Below are positions 45,346-54,190 of a stretch of 64,000 bases of DNA, piece by piece. The translations under genes and the position numbers were made by a program. The DNA is from Treponema socranskii subsp. socranskii VPI DR56BR1116 = ATCC 35536 (GTDB taxonomy: Bacteria > Spirochaetota > Spirochaetia > Treponematales > Treponemataceae), in NCBI RefSeq assembly GCF_000468115.1, contig NZ_AVQI01000082.1, positions 1 through 64,000 on the forward strand, written 5' to 3'. Each line of letters begins with the position of its first letter. The first letter of the stretch is position 1. The notes beneath the pieces were generated by a model. It saw only the letters and a list, made by a program, of their open reading frames with translations, was not told where the DNA came from and did not search any database.

Positions 45346-46184
45346 TGGTCATCGAATCTCGTTATCCAGGTAAAAGATTGCTGTCTTTGTTTTTGCCGCT
45401 TTTTATTTTACTCGTATTTATACTCTTTCCGTTTTATTGGACCTTTATCACATCGGTAAAACCGGAAAGCGAACTGTACGGCGCGGTGACCTATTGGCCG
45501 CATTCGATTACTTTTGTCGCATATCAAAAATTATTTACGACGACGGTAAATTTTTTCGTTGCGATGAAAAACAGTTTGATCGTTGCGCTGTGTACGACAG
45601 TCGTGTCGCTCGCGGTATCGACATTGGCCGCATACGCGTTTTCACGTTATCTGTTTACAGGCAGAAAATTGCTGATGAGCATGTTTTTGTGCAACAATAT
45701 GTTTCCGACCGTACTTTTGCTTATTCCGCTGTATTCGATCATGCGTAAAATCGGTTTGCTCCATACACATGCATCTCTGGTATTATCGTATACGACGTTT
45801 ACCATCCCGTTTTCGGTATGGCTGCTGAACGGATTTTTAAACGATTTGCCGACGTCGCTTGAAGAAGCGGCAATGATCGACGGTTGTACGCGCGGACAAG
45901 CGTTTACGAAGATCGTTCTGCCGATCCTTGTGCCCTGCCTCGTCGCTACCGGTGTCTATATTTTTATGAATGCGTGGAACGAATACACGTTCGCCATGCT
46001 GTTTACGAGTATTGCGACGCGGACAATTCCGGTTGCGCTGAAGAATTTAATCGGACAGCTCGGCGTACAGTGGGACTTGCTCACTGCCGGCGGCGTGATC
46101 ACGATTATCCCCGTCTGTATATTGTTTTTCTTTGCGCAAAAACGGCTCGTCGCGGGACTGACCGCCGGTGCCGTAAAAGGATGA
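45345..46184 (+). CDS. sugar ABC permease, MalG-like
   Basis: A 279-residue permease with six hydrophobic helices and the EAA loop SLEEAAMIDGCTRGQAFTKI near residue 175. It completes the importer with the MalF-like protein. The ATG overlaps the stop of the upstream permease by one base. No ATPase gene follows; the UgpC-like protein at 39.1 kb is the likely motor. Confidence 0.92.
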   Translation: MVIESRYPGKRLLSLFLPLFILLVFILFPFYWTFITSVKPESELYGAVTYWPHSITFVAYQKLFTTTVNFFVAMKNSLIVALCTTVVSLAVSTLAAYAFSRYLFTGRKLLMSMFLCNNMFPTVLLLIPLYSIMRKIGLLHTHASLVLSYTTFTIPFSVWLLNGFLNDLPTSLEEAAMIDGCTRGQAFTKIVLPILVPCLVATGVYIFMNAWNEYTFAMLFTSIATRTIPVALKNLIGQLGVQWDLLTAGGVITIIPVCILFFFAQKRLVAGLTAGAVKG

Positions 46185-46211
46185 AAATTAATAATCATTG
46201 AGGAGCGTTCT

Positions 46212-47321
46212 ATGAAAGACGTTAAAATTACGGGTATCGATACCTATTTGATCGAAACGAAACAAAAAGGCACCTTTGCCGATTCGACGCGCAAAGTCGA
46301 AACGATCGGTTATGTCGTCGTCGATGTGAAGACCGATGCGGGCATTCACGGAATCGGCGTTACCTATCACGAAGTCGGAGGAGAGGCGATCGCGACGTTT
46401 ATACTAAAGTCGCTCGGCCCGAAGCTCATCGGGCGTTCGCCTTTCGAAACGGAAGGATTGTACGACGAACTCGTCGCCTATATGCGCGGAGTCGGGCGAA
46501 AGGGTCTTGCATTCTGTGCGCTGAGCGTGCTCGATATCGCATTGTGGGATATCAAAGGCAAGATCGTCGATATGCCGATCTACCGGATGCTCGGCGGAAC
46601 TCGCAATACCGTGCCGTGCTATGCGACGGGCGGTTGGACTTCCTATACGATCGACCAACTTATCGCTGAAGCGAAGACGATGGTCGAAGCGGGATTTAAA
46701 ACGATAAAGATAAAGATCGGCGTTGACGGCGGAAAAAATCCGAATGAAGATGCGAGGCGCGTGCTCGCCGTCGCCGATGCGATCGGGCCGGATATCGGCA
46801 TCATGCTCGACGCAAACAACGCGTTTTCATCGGCTGTTGCGCTTCGGCTTGCGTATAAGCTGCGCGATGCGAATATCACGTTTTTCGAAGAGCCCGTATT
46901 TGCGGACGACTTGCCCGGACTCGCGCGCTTTAGGGTGGCGGGAATTCTCCCGTGTGCGTCGGGCGAGCATGAATACACGCGCTACGGTGCACGAGATTTG
47001 ATCGCCGGCGGCTGCATCGACTATCTGCAGTCCGATATTACACGGTGCGGCGGTTTTACCGAAGGGCGGAAGATGGTTACGTTTGCACAGGCGTACAATA
47101 TTCCGTATGCGCCGCACGGTTTCGACGTCATTCACTGCCATATCGTCGCCCCATATTCGAACGGCGCGTATCTCGAAAATCTGTTTATGTTCAACGAATT
47201 AATCGAACGTACTTTCATCGACGCACCGATTCCGCACAAGGGTATAATGACGATTTCCGATAAGGCGGGACTCGGACTTGAATTGAATTACAAAGAGCTG
47301 ACTCCTTACGGAAGTATCTGA
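46212..47321 (+). CDS. mandelate racemase-type sugar acid dehydratase
   Basis: A 369-residue enolase-superfamily enzyme. In the barrel domain the KxK motif is FKTIKIKIGVDGG near 165, followed by metal ligands at MLDANNAF (Asp), TFFEEPVF (Glu) and ASGEHEYT (Glu), and a His in YAPHGFDVIHCH near 300, placing it in the mandelate racemase subgroup. Such enzymes abstract the alpha-proton of a sugar acid and usually dehydrate it to a 2-keto-3-deoxy acid. The aldolase gene two positions later fits that product. GAGGAG precedes the ATG. The exact sugar acid cannot be read. Confidence 0.88.
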   Translation: MKDVKITGIDTYLIETKQKGTFADSTRKVETIGYVVVDVKTDAGIHGIGVTYHEVGGEAIATFILKSLGPKLIGRSPFETEGLYDELVAYMRGVGRKGLAFCALSVLDIALWDIKGKIVDMPIYRMLGGTRNTVPCYATGGWTSYTIDQLIAEAKTMVEAGFKTIKIKIGVDGGKNPNEDARRVLAVADAIGPDIGIMLDANNAFSSAVALRLAYKLRDANITFFEEPVFADDLPGLARFRVAGILPCASGEHEYTRYGARDLIAGGCIDYLQSDITRCGGFTEGRKMVTFAQAYNIPYAPHGFDVIHCHIVAPYSNGAYLENLFMFNELIERTFIDAPIPHKGIMTISDKAGLGLELNYKELTPYGSI

Positions 47322-47361
47322 GTCTGCCGCGAATATCGTAATAATTTTTAGGAGAAATACA

Positions 47362-48192
47362 ATGAAAGATCCGTTATTCGACGTTTCCGATAAGATCGTG
47401 ATCGTCACCGGAGGGTTGGGGCAGATCGGCGCGGAACTGGTAAAAGAATTCCATCGCCGCGATTCGAAAGTTGCCGTCGTCGCGCGCAGCGTAAGCGTCG
47501 AGCGAATCGAAAAAGTGCTCGGAAGCGAGCTTGCAAAAAGCGGCCGCATTTTTCCGTGCGCCGTCGATATTCAAAGCAAAAGCGAAATAAACGCGTTCCT
47601 CGATACGCTCGAAAAAAAATGGGGAACTCCCGACGTGCTTGTAAACAATGCCGGTATCGATACGCAGCCGAGCGCGCCTCCGGAAGTATCCGGTCCCTTT
47701 GAAGATTTTCCGGAAGAAGTGTTCCGCGAAGTCGTAAACGTAAATCTCGTCGGTACCTTTCTCATGACGCAGGCCGTCGGGAGACGGATGGTGCTTGCAA
47801 AAAAAAGCGGCTCGATTATCAATATAGGTTCCATTTACGGCATGGTGAGTCCTGTGCAGGACATCTATGCGTACAAAAAAGAAAAGACGGGCATCGCGTT
47901 TATTAAACCGGTTGCATACTCGGCTGCGAAAAGCGGCATATACAATCTTACGCGCTACTGCGCTACGTATTGGGGAAAGCAGGGGATCCGTGTCAACACG
48001 TTTACGCCGTCAGGTGTCTTCCGCGATACGCAGGACAAAGAGTTTCAGGCAAATTATTGCAACCGTATGCCGGTCGGACGTATGGCGCAGGCCGACGAAT
48101 ATAACGGTGCCATTATTTTCCTTGCGTCGAACGCTTCAAAATATATGACCGGTTCCAATTTGGTTATGGACGGAGGATGGACGGCATGGTAA
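47362..48192 (+). CDS. short-chain dehydrogenase/reductase
   Basis: A 276-residue classical SDR. The NAD(P) motif is VTGGLGQIG near 14, followed by DVLVNNAGID near 92, INIGSIYGMV near 152 and the catalytic YSAAKSGIY near 187. The loop before the catalytic Tyr is longer than usual. It may oxidise the incoming sugar or reduce a keto sugar acid in the same pathway as the dehydratase and aldolase (inference). Its end overlaps the aldolase start. Confidence 0.9.
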   Translation: MKDPLFDVSDKIVIVTGGLGQIGAELVKEFHRRDSKVAVVARSVSVERIEKVLGSELAKSGRIFPCAVDIQSKSEINAFLDTLEKKWGTPDVLVNNAGIDTQPSAPPEVSGPFEDFPEEVFREVVNVNLVGTFLMTQAVGRRMVLAKKSGSIINIGSIYGMVSPVQDIYAYKKEKTGIAFIKPVAYSAAKSGIYNLTRYCATYWGKQGIRVNTFTPSGVFRDTQDKEFQANYCNRMPVGRMAQADEYNGAIIFLASNASKYMTGSNLVMDGGWTAW

Positions 48193-49067
48193 AAAAAACA
48201 CTCGATCGTTCGGCGGTGTATTCGGCGCTTTTGACGCCCTACGATAAACATGGCGAACTGAATGTGACTATGCTGCGGAAATTGGTGCGGCACGAAGCGG
48301 ATTCGGGAGTCGAAGGATTTTATTGCTGCGGTTCGTCGGGCGAAGGGCTCTTGCTTTCCGACGACGAGCGGAAGACGATCGCCGAAGTCGTGCTGGAGGA
48401 AGCCCGCGTGCCGGTCATCGTGCATGTCGGCTCTCTCAATACGCGCAGCGCGATCGACTTGGCAAAGCATGCCGAAAAAGCCGGCGCCTGTGCGGTATCC
48501 GCGATTCCGCCGATCTATTATCATTATTCGCAGGAAGAGATCAATCGATATTATCTCGATATCCTCTCTGCGGTCGATATCGGAATCATCGTATACAATA
48601 TCCCGCAGTTTACCGGTATTTCGTTTACGACGGCAAATCCCCTGCTGAAAAACGAGCGGGTTGTCGGGATTAAACATACGTCGATGAATCTCTACGATTT
48701 GGAACGCATAGGTAAAGCGTATCCCGAAAAAATTTTGATAAACGGCTTTGACGAAATCTATGCGAGTGCGCTTGCAGCAGGGGCGACGGCGACGATCGGG
48801 ACGACGGTAAACGTTTGTCCGAAATTGTTCCTTGCGATTCGAAATGCGTTTGCGGCGGGTAAAAACGAAAAAGCGCACGCGGCACAGTGCAGGCTGAACG
48901 ATGTCGTACAGGCCTTTGTAGACACGAACGTTTTTCCGGCTGCAAAGTATGCGCTTTCGCTGCAGGGATTCGATATCGGTCCGTGCCGTAAACCTTTCGC
49001 GCCGCTTTCCGCCAAACAAAAAAAGATCGTCGAAAATGCGATACGCGATATCGCCGATGTCTTATAG
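48186..49067 (+). CDS. DapA/NanA family aldolase
   Basis: A 293-residue class I aldolase of the dihydrodipicolinate synthase/N-acetylneuraminate lyase family. The carboxylate-binding motif is CGSSGEGLLLSDDE near 45, the catalytic Tyr lies in IIVYNIPQFTG near 138, and the Schiff-base Lys in VVGIKHTSMN near 162. In an operon with a sugar acid dehydratase it most likely cleaves a 2-keto-3-deoxy acid into pyruvate and an aldehyde, rather than making lysine precursors. The start at 48186 has GGAGG upstream and overlaps the SDR stop (ATGGTAA). Confidence 0.88.
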   Translation: MVKKTLDRSAVYSALLTPYDKHGELNVTMLRKLVRHEADSGVEGFYCCGSSGEGLLLSDDERKTIAEVVLEEARVPVIVHVGSLNTRSAIDLAKHAEKAGACAVSAIPPIYYHYSQEEINRYYLDILSAVDIGIIVYNIPQFTGISFTTANPLLKNERVVGIKHTSMNLYDLERIGKAYPEKILINGFDEIYASALAAGATATIGTTVNVCPKLFLAIRNAFAAGKNEKAHAAQCRLNDVVQAFVDTNVFPAAKYALSLQGFDIGPCRKPFAPLSAKQKKIVENAIRDIADVL

Positions 49068-49179
49068 GTCTGATGTCGAGTTCGGAAAGCATAAACTGAT
49101 GAAGCCGTGCTTTCGGCGAGAATTTCGTTCGCTGTAATTTTGTTAATGTGTTTATTTATTTTTTTACTAGGAGGAAAAT

Positions 49180-50178
49180 ATGAAAAAATCGATTACGGCG
49201 GTTTTAGCCGCAGTGAGTATCGGAAGCGCCGTCTTCGGCGCGGATGTAAAAAAATCGGGAAGCAAACCGGTTAAATTGATCGTCTATTCTCCGGGCAACG
49301 CGACGAGCGTACCGACAAAGACGATTGCAAAGTATGCCGAACTCGTCCGCGCGGCGTCGAACGGTACTATCGTTATGGACGTGCACTCGAGCGGCGAACT
49401 CGGCAACGATGCGGAAGCGCTGCAGTCGACGCGCATGGGTACGATCGATGTCATCTTTGCCGGTACGTCGGGATTTACGAGCTTTTACGACAAGGCGAAA
49501 ATTCTCGATTTGCCGTTTTTGTTTTCGAGTGCGGAAGACGCGTATGAAAAAGTAAACGGCGCGATCGGCGAAAAGATATTCGCAAACCTTCCGTCGGTCG
49601 GTCTCGTATACCTCGCCGAAGGCGATAACGGTATGCGTCACATTGCGACGACAAAGCGTCCCGTCCATACGGTGGATGACGTAAAGGGATTGAAGATTCG
49701 GGTTCCGACGAGCAAAATGTATCTCGATGTGTGGTCGGCGCTCGGTGCTACGCCGGTTGCGCTTGCGCTGAACGAGCTTGCGATCGCGCTTTCCAACGGT
49801 ACGGCGGAAGCGCAGGACAATGCGACCTACCATCTCGTAGCGAATGCGACCTATGACGACATCAAGTATTACAGTTTTATCAATTATATGTGGATGGGAT
49901 GTACGATGGCCGTCAATCAAAAGAAATGGAAATCGCTCAGCGCGGAGCAGCAGAAAATTTTGAAAGAGCAGGCTGTCATTGCCGCAAAATATTCTTTCGA
50001 CACTATCGCGCAGGACAATATAAGCGCGATGGAAGTTTTGAAAAAGGCGGGTGTCCAATTCGATATGAATCCCGATATTAAGAGTTTTAAAAACAAATTG
50101 GGCGGATCAAAATACTACGCCCGCTATGCGTCCGAAAGCTGGTACGATCAGTCGATCGTCGATCAGCTTGCAAAATAG
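49180..50178 (+). CDS. dctP: TRAP transporter substrate-binding protein (DctP)
   Basis: A 332-residue periplasmic DctP-family protein. A signal peptide (KKSITAVLAAVSIGSAVFGA) is followed by the usual GTIVMDVHSSGELGNDAEAL start and the KGLKIRVPTSKMYLDVWSAL motif near 180, whose Arg binds the substrate carboxylate. It should bind a sugar acid or related carboxylate for the DctQ/DctM pair. AGGAGG precedes the ATG. It is 112 bases after the aldolase gene and followed by a large stem-loop. Confidence 0.93.
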   Translation: MKKSITAVLAAVSIGSAVFGADVKKSGSKPVKLIVYSPGNATSVPTKTIAKYAELVRAASNGTIVMDVHSSGELGNDAEALQSTRMGTIDVIFAGTSGFTSFYDKAKILDLPFLFSSAEDAYEKVNGAIGEKIFANLPSVGLVYLAEGDNGMRHIATTKRPVHTVDDVKGLKIRVPTSKMYLDVWSALGATPVALALNELAIALSNGTAEAQDNATYHLVANATYDDIKYYSFINYMWMGCTMAVNQKKWKSLSAEQQKILKEQAVIAAKYSFDTIAQDNISAMEVLKKAGVQFDMNPDIKSFKNKLGGSKYYARYASESWYDQSIVDQLAK

Positions 50179-50184
50179 TTTTCA

Positions 50185-50242
50185 AACGGCGGGTTTTGAA
50201 AGTATCGATATAATAAAATTATGCTTTTCAAAACCCGTCGTT
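50185..50242 (+). other. large stem-loop between dctP and dctQ
   Basis: AACGGCGGGTTTTGAAA (50185-50201) pairs with TTTCAAAACCCGTCGTT (50226-50242), 17 positions with one G-T pair. It lies directly after the binding-protein gene, where it can protect its mRNA and limit read-through into the membrane genes. Confidence 0.8.
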
Positions 50243-50284
50243 CAACTGACACAGCAAAGAATTTATTTTTAAGGCGCGTACGCT

Positions 50285-50776
50285 ATGAATATGTATAAAA
50301 AAATTCTTGACGGTTTTATCAAAATTGTGTGTGTGCTGCTTATCGTTTCCGTGCTCGGAATCGTGGCGCTCATGCTCAACGAGCTTGTCATCCGTAATGT
50401 CCTCAATAAATCGTTTCGCGGTATGACGGAGCTTGCGGGGCTTTTGTTTTTGTGGATGGCGTTTTTGGGGATCACCGTTTTATACGACAAAGAGGAACTC
50501 ATATCGATCGATATGATTTACAGCAGGACGCAAGGAAAGGTGCGCACGGTATTTTGGTTCGTGCGGCACGCGGTTACGCTCGGTTTGGGCATTGTTATGA
50601 TCGTTTCGTTTTGCGGTTTATATCCGTTTGTGGTTACGGAGTATTATTCTTCGATGCCGAACTTTTCAAAAATGTGGCAGTTTTTACCGCTTGCCGTAAG
50701 CGGCGGCTTTTTCGTATTGAAAGCCGTTTACAATATCATCGAAAAATCGAAGCAGCTGAGAGGTGACGGAAAATGA
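50285..50776 (+). CDS. dctQ: TRAP transporter small membrane protein (DctQ)
   Basis: A 163-residue four-helix membrane protein of the DctQ family. The second helix region reads RGMTELAGLLFLWMAFLGI, the family hallmark, followed by DMIYSRTQGKVRTVFW. Its last four bases overlap the dctM start (ATGA). Confidence 0.9.
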   Translation: MNMYKKILDGFIKIVCVLLIVSVLGIVALMLNELVIRNVLNKSFRGMTELAGLLFLWMAFLGITVLYDKEELISIDMIYSRTQGKVRTVFWFVRHAVTLGLGIVMIVSFCGLYPFVVTEYYSSMPNFSKMWQFLPLAVSGGFFVLKAVYNIIEKSKQLRGDGK

Positions 50777-52044
50777 TCGTTTTTTTTGCGGTATTTATTG
50801 TTTTCTTATTGATCGGCATGCCTATCAGCATTTCCATCGGCGCGAGCGCCGTTATCGGTTGTCTTAACCTCGGCTATCCGCTCATGGTCATCGGACAAAA
50901 GATGGTTTTCGGCATCGATTCGTTTTTGTTGATAGCGATTCCGCTTTTTATTTTTGCGGGAAATCTGATGAATGCCGGAAAGATTACCGACCGGATTTTC
51001 AATTTCGCGAATTCTCTTGTAGGCTGGATTCCCGGCGGATTGGGACATGCGAATATCGTCGCGAGTTTGATATTTGCCGGAATGTCGGGCAGCGCGGCCG
51101 CCGATGCTGGCGGGCTCGGTACGATCGAAATGGAAGCGATGACGTCGAAAGGCTACGATCGGGATTTTTCCGCAGCGGTGACGTCCGCGTCTTCCGTCGT
51201 CGGGCCGATCTTTCCTCCGTCCATTCCGTTGATCATTTACGGTTCGATCGCGAGCGTGAGCGTATCGAAATTGTTTGTCGGAGGCGTCGTACCCGCCGTA
51301 TTGATCGTCGCAACGATGATGATTCTGACGCTTATCATCTCATTAAAAAGAGGCTATCCGCGGGAGCGCTTCAATATAAAAAAATTAATAATCGAATTCT
51401 CGCGTTCCATTTTATCGATTATCACGCCGCTTATCATTTTGAGCGGATTTACCGCGGGCTTGTTTACGCCGACCGAAGCTTCGTGCGTCGCCGTCGTGTA
51501 TGCGCTCGTCATTGCGATCTTCGTATACCGGACGCTCGATCGGAAATCGTTTATAAAATGCGTTTTGGACAGCGCCGTCACTTCGGCAAATACGCTGTTC
51601 ATCATCGGCACATCTACGCTGTTTACGTATGTACTGGTACGCGAAGGCGTTTCCGGAAAAATCGCGGATTTTATCGCAGGCGTAAGCACCAATCCCGGCA
51701 TCGTGATTTTAACAATCAATATTATTTTGTTGGTGCTCGGCATGTTTATGGAACCGGGTGCAATACTGACGCTCATGCTGCCCGTCCTCATTCCGATTGC
51801 GCAGCGCTTCAATCTCGATATGGTGTATTTCGGTGTGATAGTCGTATTGAATCTTATGATAGGTCAGGTGACTCCTCCATTCGGGGTATGTCTGTTTATC
51901 GTAGGCGACGTCGGAAAAGTAAAGCTCGAACGGCTGTACCGCGCTATCGTTCCGTTTTTGATTCCGCTTATCGCCGTGCTGTTTTTATGCGCTTATTATC
52001 CGCCGCTCATCACGTGGCTGCCGAACGCGCTGCTCGGTGAATGA
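50773..52044 (+). CDS. dctM: TRAP transporter large membrane protein (DctM)
   Basis: A 423-residue DctM-family permease with about 12 hydrophobic segments. Family motifs include IPLFIFAGNLMNAG near 55, the AGMSGSAAADAGGLGTIEM stretch near 97, and VVGPIFPPSIPLIIYG near 138. It uses a sodium gradient to import the DctP-bound substrate; the sodium pump at 59-63 kb could supply that gradient. Last gene of the catabolic operon. No terminator is evident in the 140 bases that follow. Confidence 0.93.
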   Translation: MIVFFAVFIVFLLIGMPISISIGASAVIGCLNLGYPLMVIGQKMVFGIDSFLLIAIPLFIFAGNLMNAGKITDRIFNFANSLVGWIPGGLGHANIVASLIFAGMSGSAAADAGGLGTIEMEAMTSKGYDRDFSAAVTSASSVVGPIFPPSIPLIIYGSIASVSVSKLFVGGVVPAVLIVATMMILTLIISLKRGYPRERFNIKKLIIEFSRSILSIITPLIILSGFTAGLFTPTEASCVAVVYALVIAIFVYRTLDRKSFIKCVLDSAVTSANTLFIIGTSTLFTYVLVREGVSGKIADFIAGVSTNPGIVILTINIILLVLGMFMEPGAILTLMLPVLIPIAQRFNLDMVYFGVIVVLNLMIGQVTPPFGVCLFIVGDVGKVKLERLYRAIVPFLIPLIAVLFLCAYYPPLITWLPNALLGE

Positions 52045-52185
52045 CGGTATCTCGCAGTACATACAATCGTTTGCTCGCAAGCGTTTGACACGACCAGCCG
52101 TTGCGTACGATCGTTTGCGTGTAATTCTTTCGTACGAGCAATCGCTCTCGTTTACTAACGCATTTTTTTTCGGTATAGTTTCCGT

Positions 52186-54087
52186 ATGATTCGAAAAAAT
52201 GCGGTCGTGCTCTATAAAAATCAATGCGCCCTCGTCACCGATGTCGAAGGTGAAAAATATGCGATTCAATACTGTCCTTCGGCGGCTGCGACGGGAAAAA
52301 AATCGTACGTATCGCTGAAAGTGCGTGAAAAAGATATCGTGCCTCTGCATGCGGGGCCCGCTTCGAGTCTCGATGCGCTTCTTTCGTTTTCCGACGGCGC
52401 GCTCTCCGCTCAGCTTTCCGAAGCTTACGAACTGCTTCGATCCGATCCCGGCACCGCATCGTCGTCCGTCCCTTTTGCCGATATCGCCGAGCTTATGCGT
52501 CCGTCTTTTTCGGCGGATGAAAGTTTTGCCGTCTATAAAGCGATTTCCGAAAGCGATGAATTTGCCCTCGATACCGCATCTTTTAAATCAGGTACGCTTG
52601 CCTTTGTGCCGCGGAGCGAAGAGGAAACAGCGGCATTAAAACAAAAGGCATACGAAAAAGCGCACGAAGGAGAACTGCGCGCGGCCTTTATCAAGCGGCT
52701 CAAACAAAAAAAACTCGAACTTCCCGGCGACTCCAAGTATATGAGCGAAGTCGAATCTCTCGCGCTCGGTCAGACCGACAAATCGAAGGCTATGGCGGAG
52801 GCGGGTTTTTCGCAGACGCCCGAAAAGGCGCACAAGCTGCTCATCGATACGGGCGTATGGCCTCTTACGCGCAATCCGTATCCGACACGCTACGGGCTTT
52901 CGATGACGTCGGCATCCGAGGGGCTTGCCATTCCGCCCGAAGAAGAGCGGCTTTTCGTGCAAAGCAGGGCATACGCGATCGACAACGCGTGGTCGGAAGA
53001 TCCCGACGATGCGATTTCGTGGGACGGCGAATACCTGTGGGTACATGTCGCCGATCCGGCATCCAGCGTCATGCCCGACAGTTCGATCGACAAAGCCGCG
53101 CGAGAACGCGGAACGACGCTGTATTTGCCTGAAGGGACGAGCCGCATGCTCGCCGAAACTTCCCTTGCCGATTACGCGCTCGGTTTGAACGAGAGGAGCC
53201 GCGCGCTTTCATTTCGGATTTTATTCGACGACAAGGGCGGCATTTCCGACTGCGCGGTTTTTAAAACACTTGTCAATGTCGAGCGTCTTACCTATGAAAA
53301 AGCGGATGCGCTGAAAGATTCGCCCGAATTGAAACCCTTGTTCGATATCGCAAAACGCAATATCGAACGGCGGAAGAGGGCGGGCGCCTGTTCCGTCGAT
53401 TTGCCCGAAGTGCATATCAGTGTCGATGGAGAGACGAAAAAAGTTTCGATCGAACCGGAAATCCGCTACGAATCGGGCGATACGGTGCGAGAGATGATGC
53501 TCCTTGCAGGAGAAGGCGCGGCGCGTTTCGCGTTTAAAAACGGCATTCCCTTTCCGTACGTAAGTCAGGAAGCGCCCGCTATTCCCTCCGATCTGCCTTC
53601 GGGACTTGCCGGCGATTTTCGTTTGCTTCGCTGTATGCGAAAGCGCAGCGTCGGCATTACGCCCGCGCCTCACGCTGCGATCGGCGTTTCGATGTACAGC
53701 CAAGTGACCAGTCCTCTCCGCCGTTACGGCGATTTGATCGCACACGAACAGCTGCGCGCGTTTATGGCCGGCAGGCCGCTCATCGACAAAGACGATATGC
53801 TTACGCGCATCAGCGAAGGTGATATCGCGTCGATTGCCGCACGGAAAGCATCGCGGTGCAGTGAAACGCACTGGAAGCTCGTATACCTTTTGCAAAATCC
53901 CGAGTGGACGGGGGAAGCTGTGTGCGTCGATAAAAAAGACAAACAGATTCAGCTCTATATTCCGTCGCTCGATATGCAAACCTTTATTGCCCCGCAAAAA
54001 AAATATGAACTCAACGATACGCTTGAAGTCAAGGCGGCGAATATCGATATCCCGCAGCAGACCGTCGTGTTTGTGCCGAAAGATTGA
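52186..54087 (+). CDS. RNase II/R family exoribonuclease
   Basis: A 633-residue 3'-5' exoribonuclease of the RNB family. The catalytic motif lies near residue 265: AIDNAWSEDPDDAISW carries the conserved Asp residues that hold magnesium. Later motifs include LNERSRALSFRILFD and, near 505, SQVTSPLRRYGDLIAHEQL, both typical of RNB domains. The N-terminal part is a diverged RNA-binding region and a C-terminal S1-like region is short. Degrades mRNA and structured RNA fragments in the cytoplasm. TATAGT lies about 15 bases before the ATG. Whether it behaves as RNase II or R cannot be told. Confidence 0.88.
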   Translation: MIRKNAVVLYKNQCALVTDVEGEKYAIQYCPSAAATGKKSYVSLKVREKDIVPLHAGPASSLDALLSFSDGALSAQLSEAYELLRSDPGTASSSVPFADIAELMRPSFSADESFAVYKAISESDEFALDTASFKSGTLAFVPRSEEETAALKQKAYEKAHEGELRAAFIKRLKQKKLELPGDSKYMSEVESLALGQTDKSKAMAEAGFSQTPEKAHKLLIDTGVWPLTRNPYPTRYGLSMTSASEGLAIPPEEERLFVQSRAYAIDNAWSEDPDDAISWDGEYLWVHVADPASSVMPDSSIDKAARERGTTLYLPEGTSRMLAETSLADYALGLNERSRALSFRILFDDKGGISDCAVFKTLVNVERLTYEKADALKDSPELKPLFDIAKRNIERRKRAGACSVDLPEVHISVDGETKKVSIEPEIRYESGDTVREMMLLAGEGAARFAFKNGIPFPYVSQEAPAIPSDLPSGLAGDFRLLRCMRKRSVGITPAPHAAIGVSMYSQVTSPLRRYGDLIAHEQLRAFMAGRPLIDKDDMLTRISEGDIASIAARKASRCSETHWKLVYLLQNPEWTGEAVCVDKKDKQIQLYIPSLDMQTFIAPQKKYELNDTLEVKAANIDIPQQTVVFVPKD

Positions 54088-54190
54088 CAGCGTAAAACGA
54101 ATATTTTATACTATTTTCATATTCTTTTAATCGTTTCAAAAGCAAACGACTTTTGAAAAGGTTTCCAATCTACAAATATAGAGGTGTATT

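Noticed and set aside
48054-49019. 321-codon open frame opposite the aldolase gene
   Set aside because: Fully antisense to a gene with intact active site; composition is non-protein-like.
49068-49080. TCTGATGTC after the aldolase gene as a third GntR operator
   Set aside because: Only one half matches the palindrome at 42906; too short to claim a site.
52045-52150. Repeated CGTTTGC/TACGA words between dctM and the RNase gene
   Set aside because: Copies are short and irregular, and no stable hairpin, array spacing or operator symmetry could be shown.
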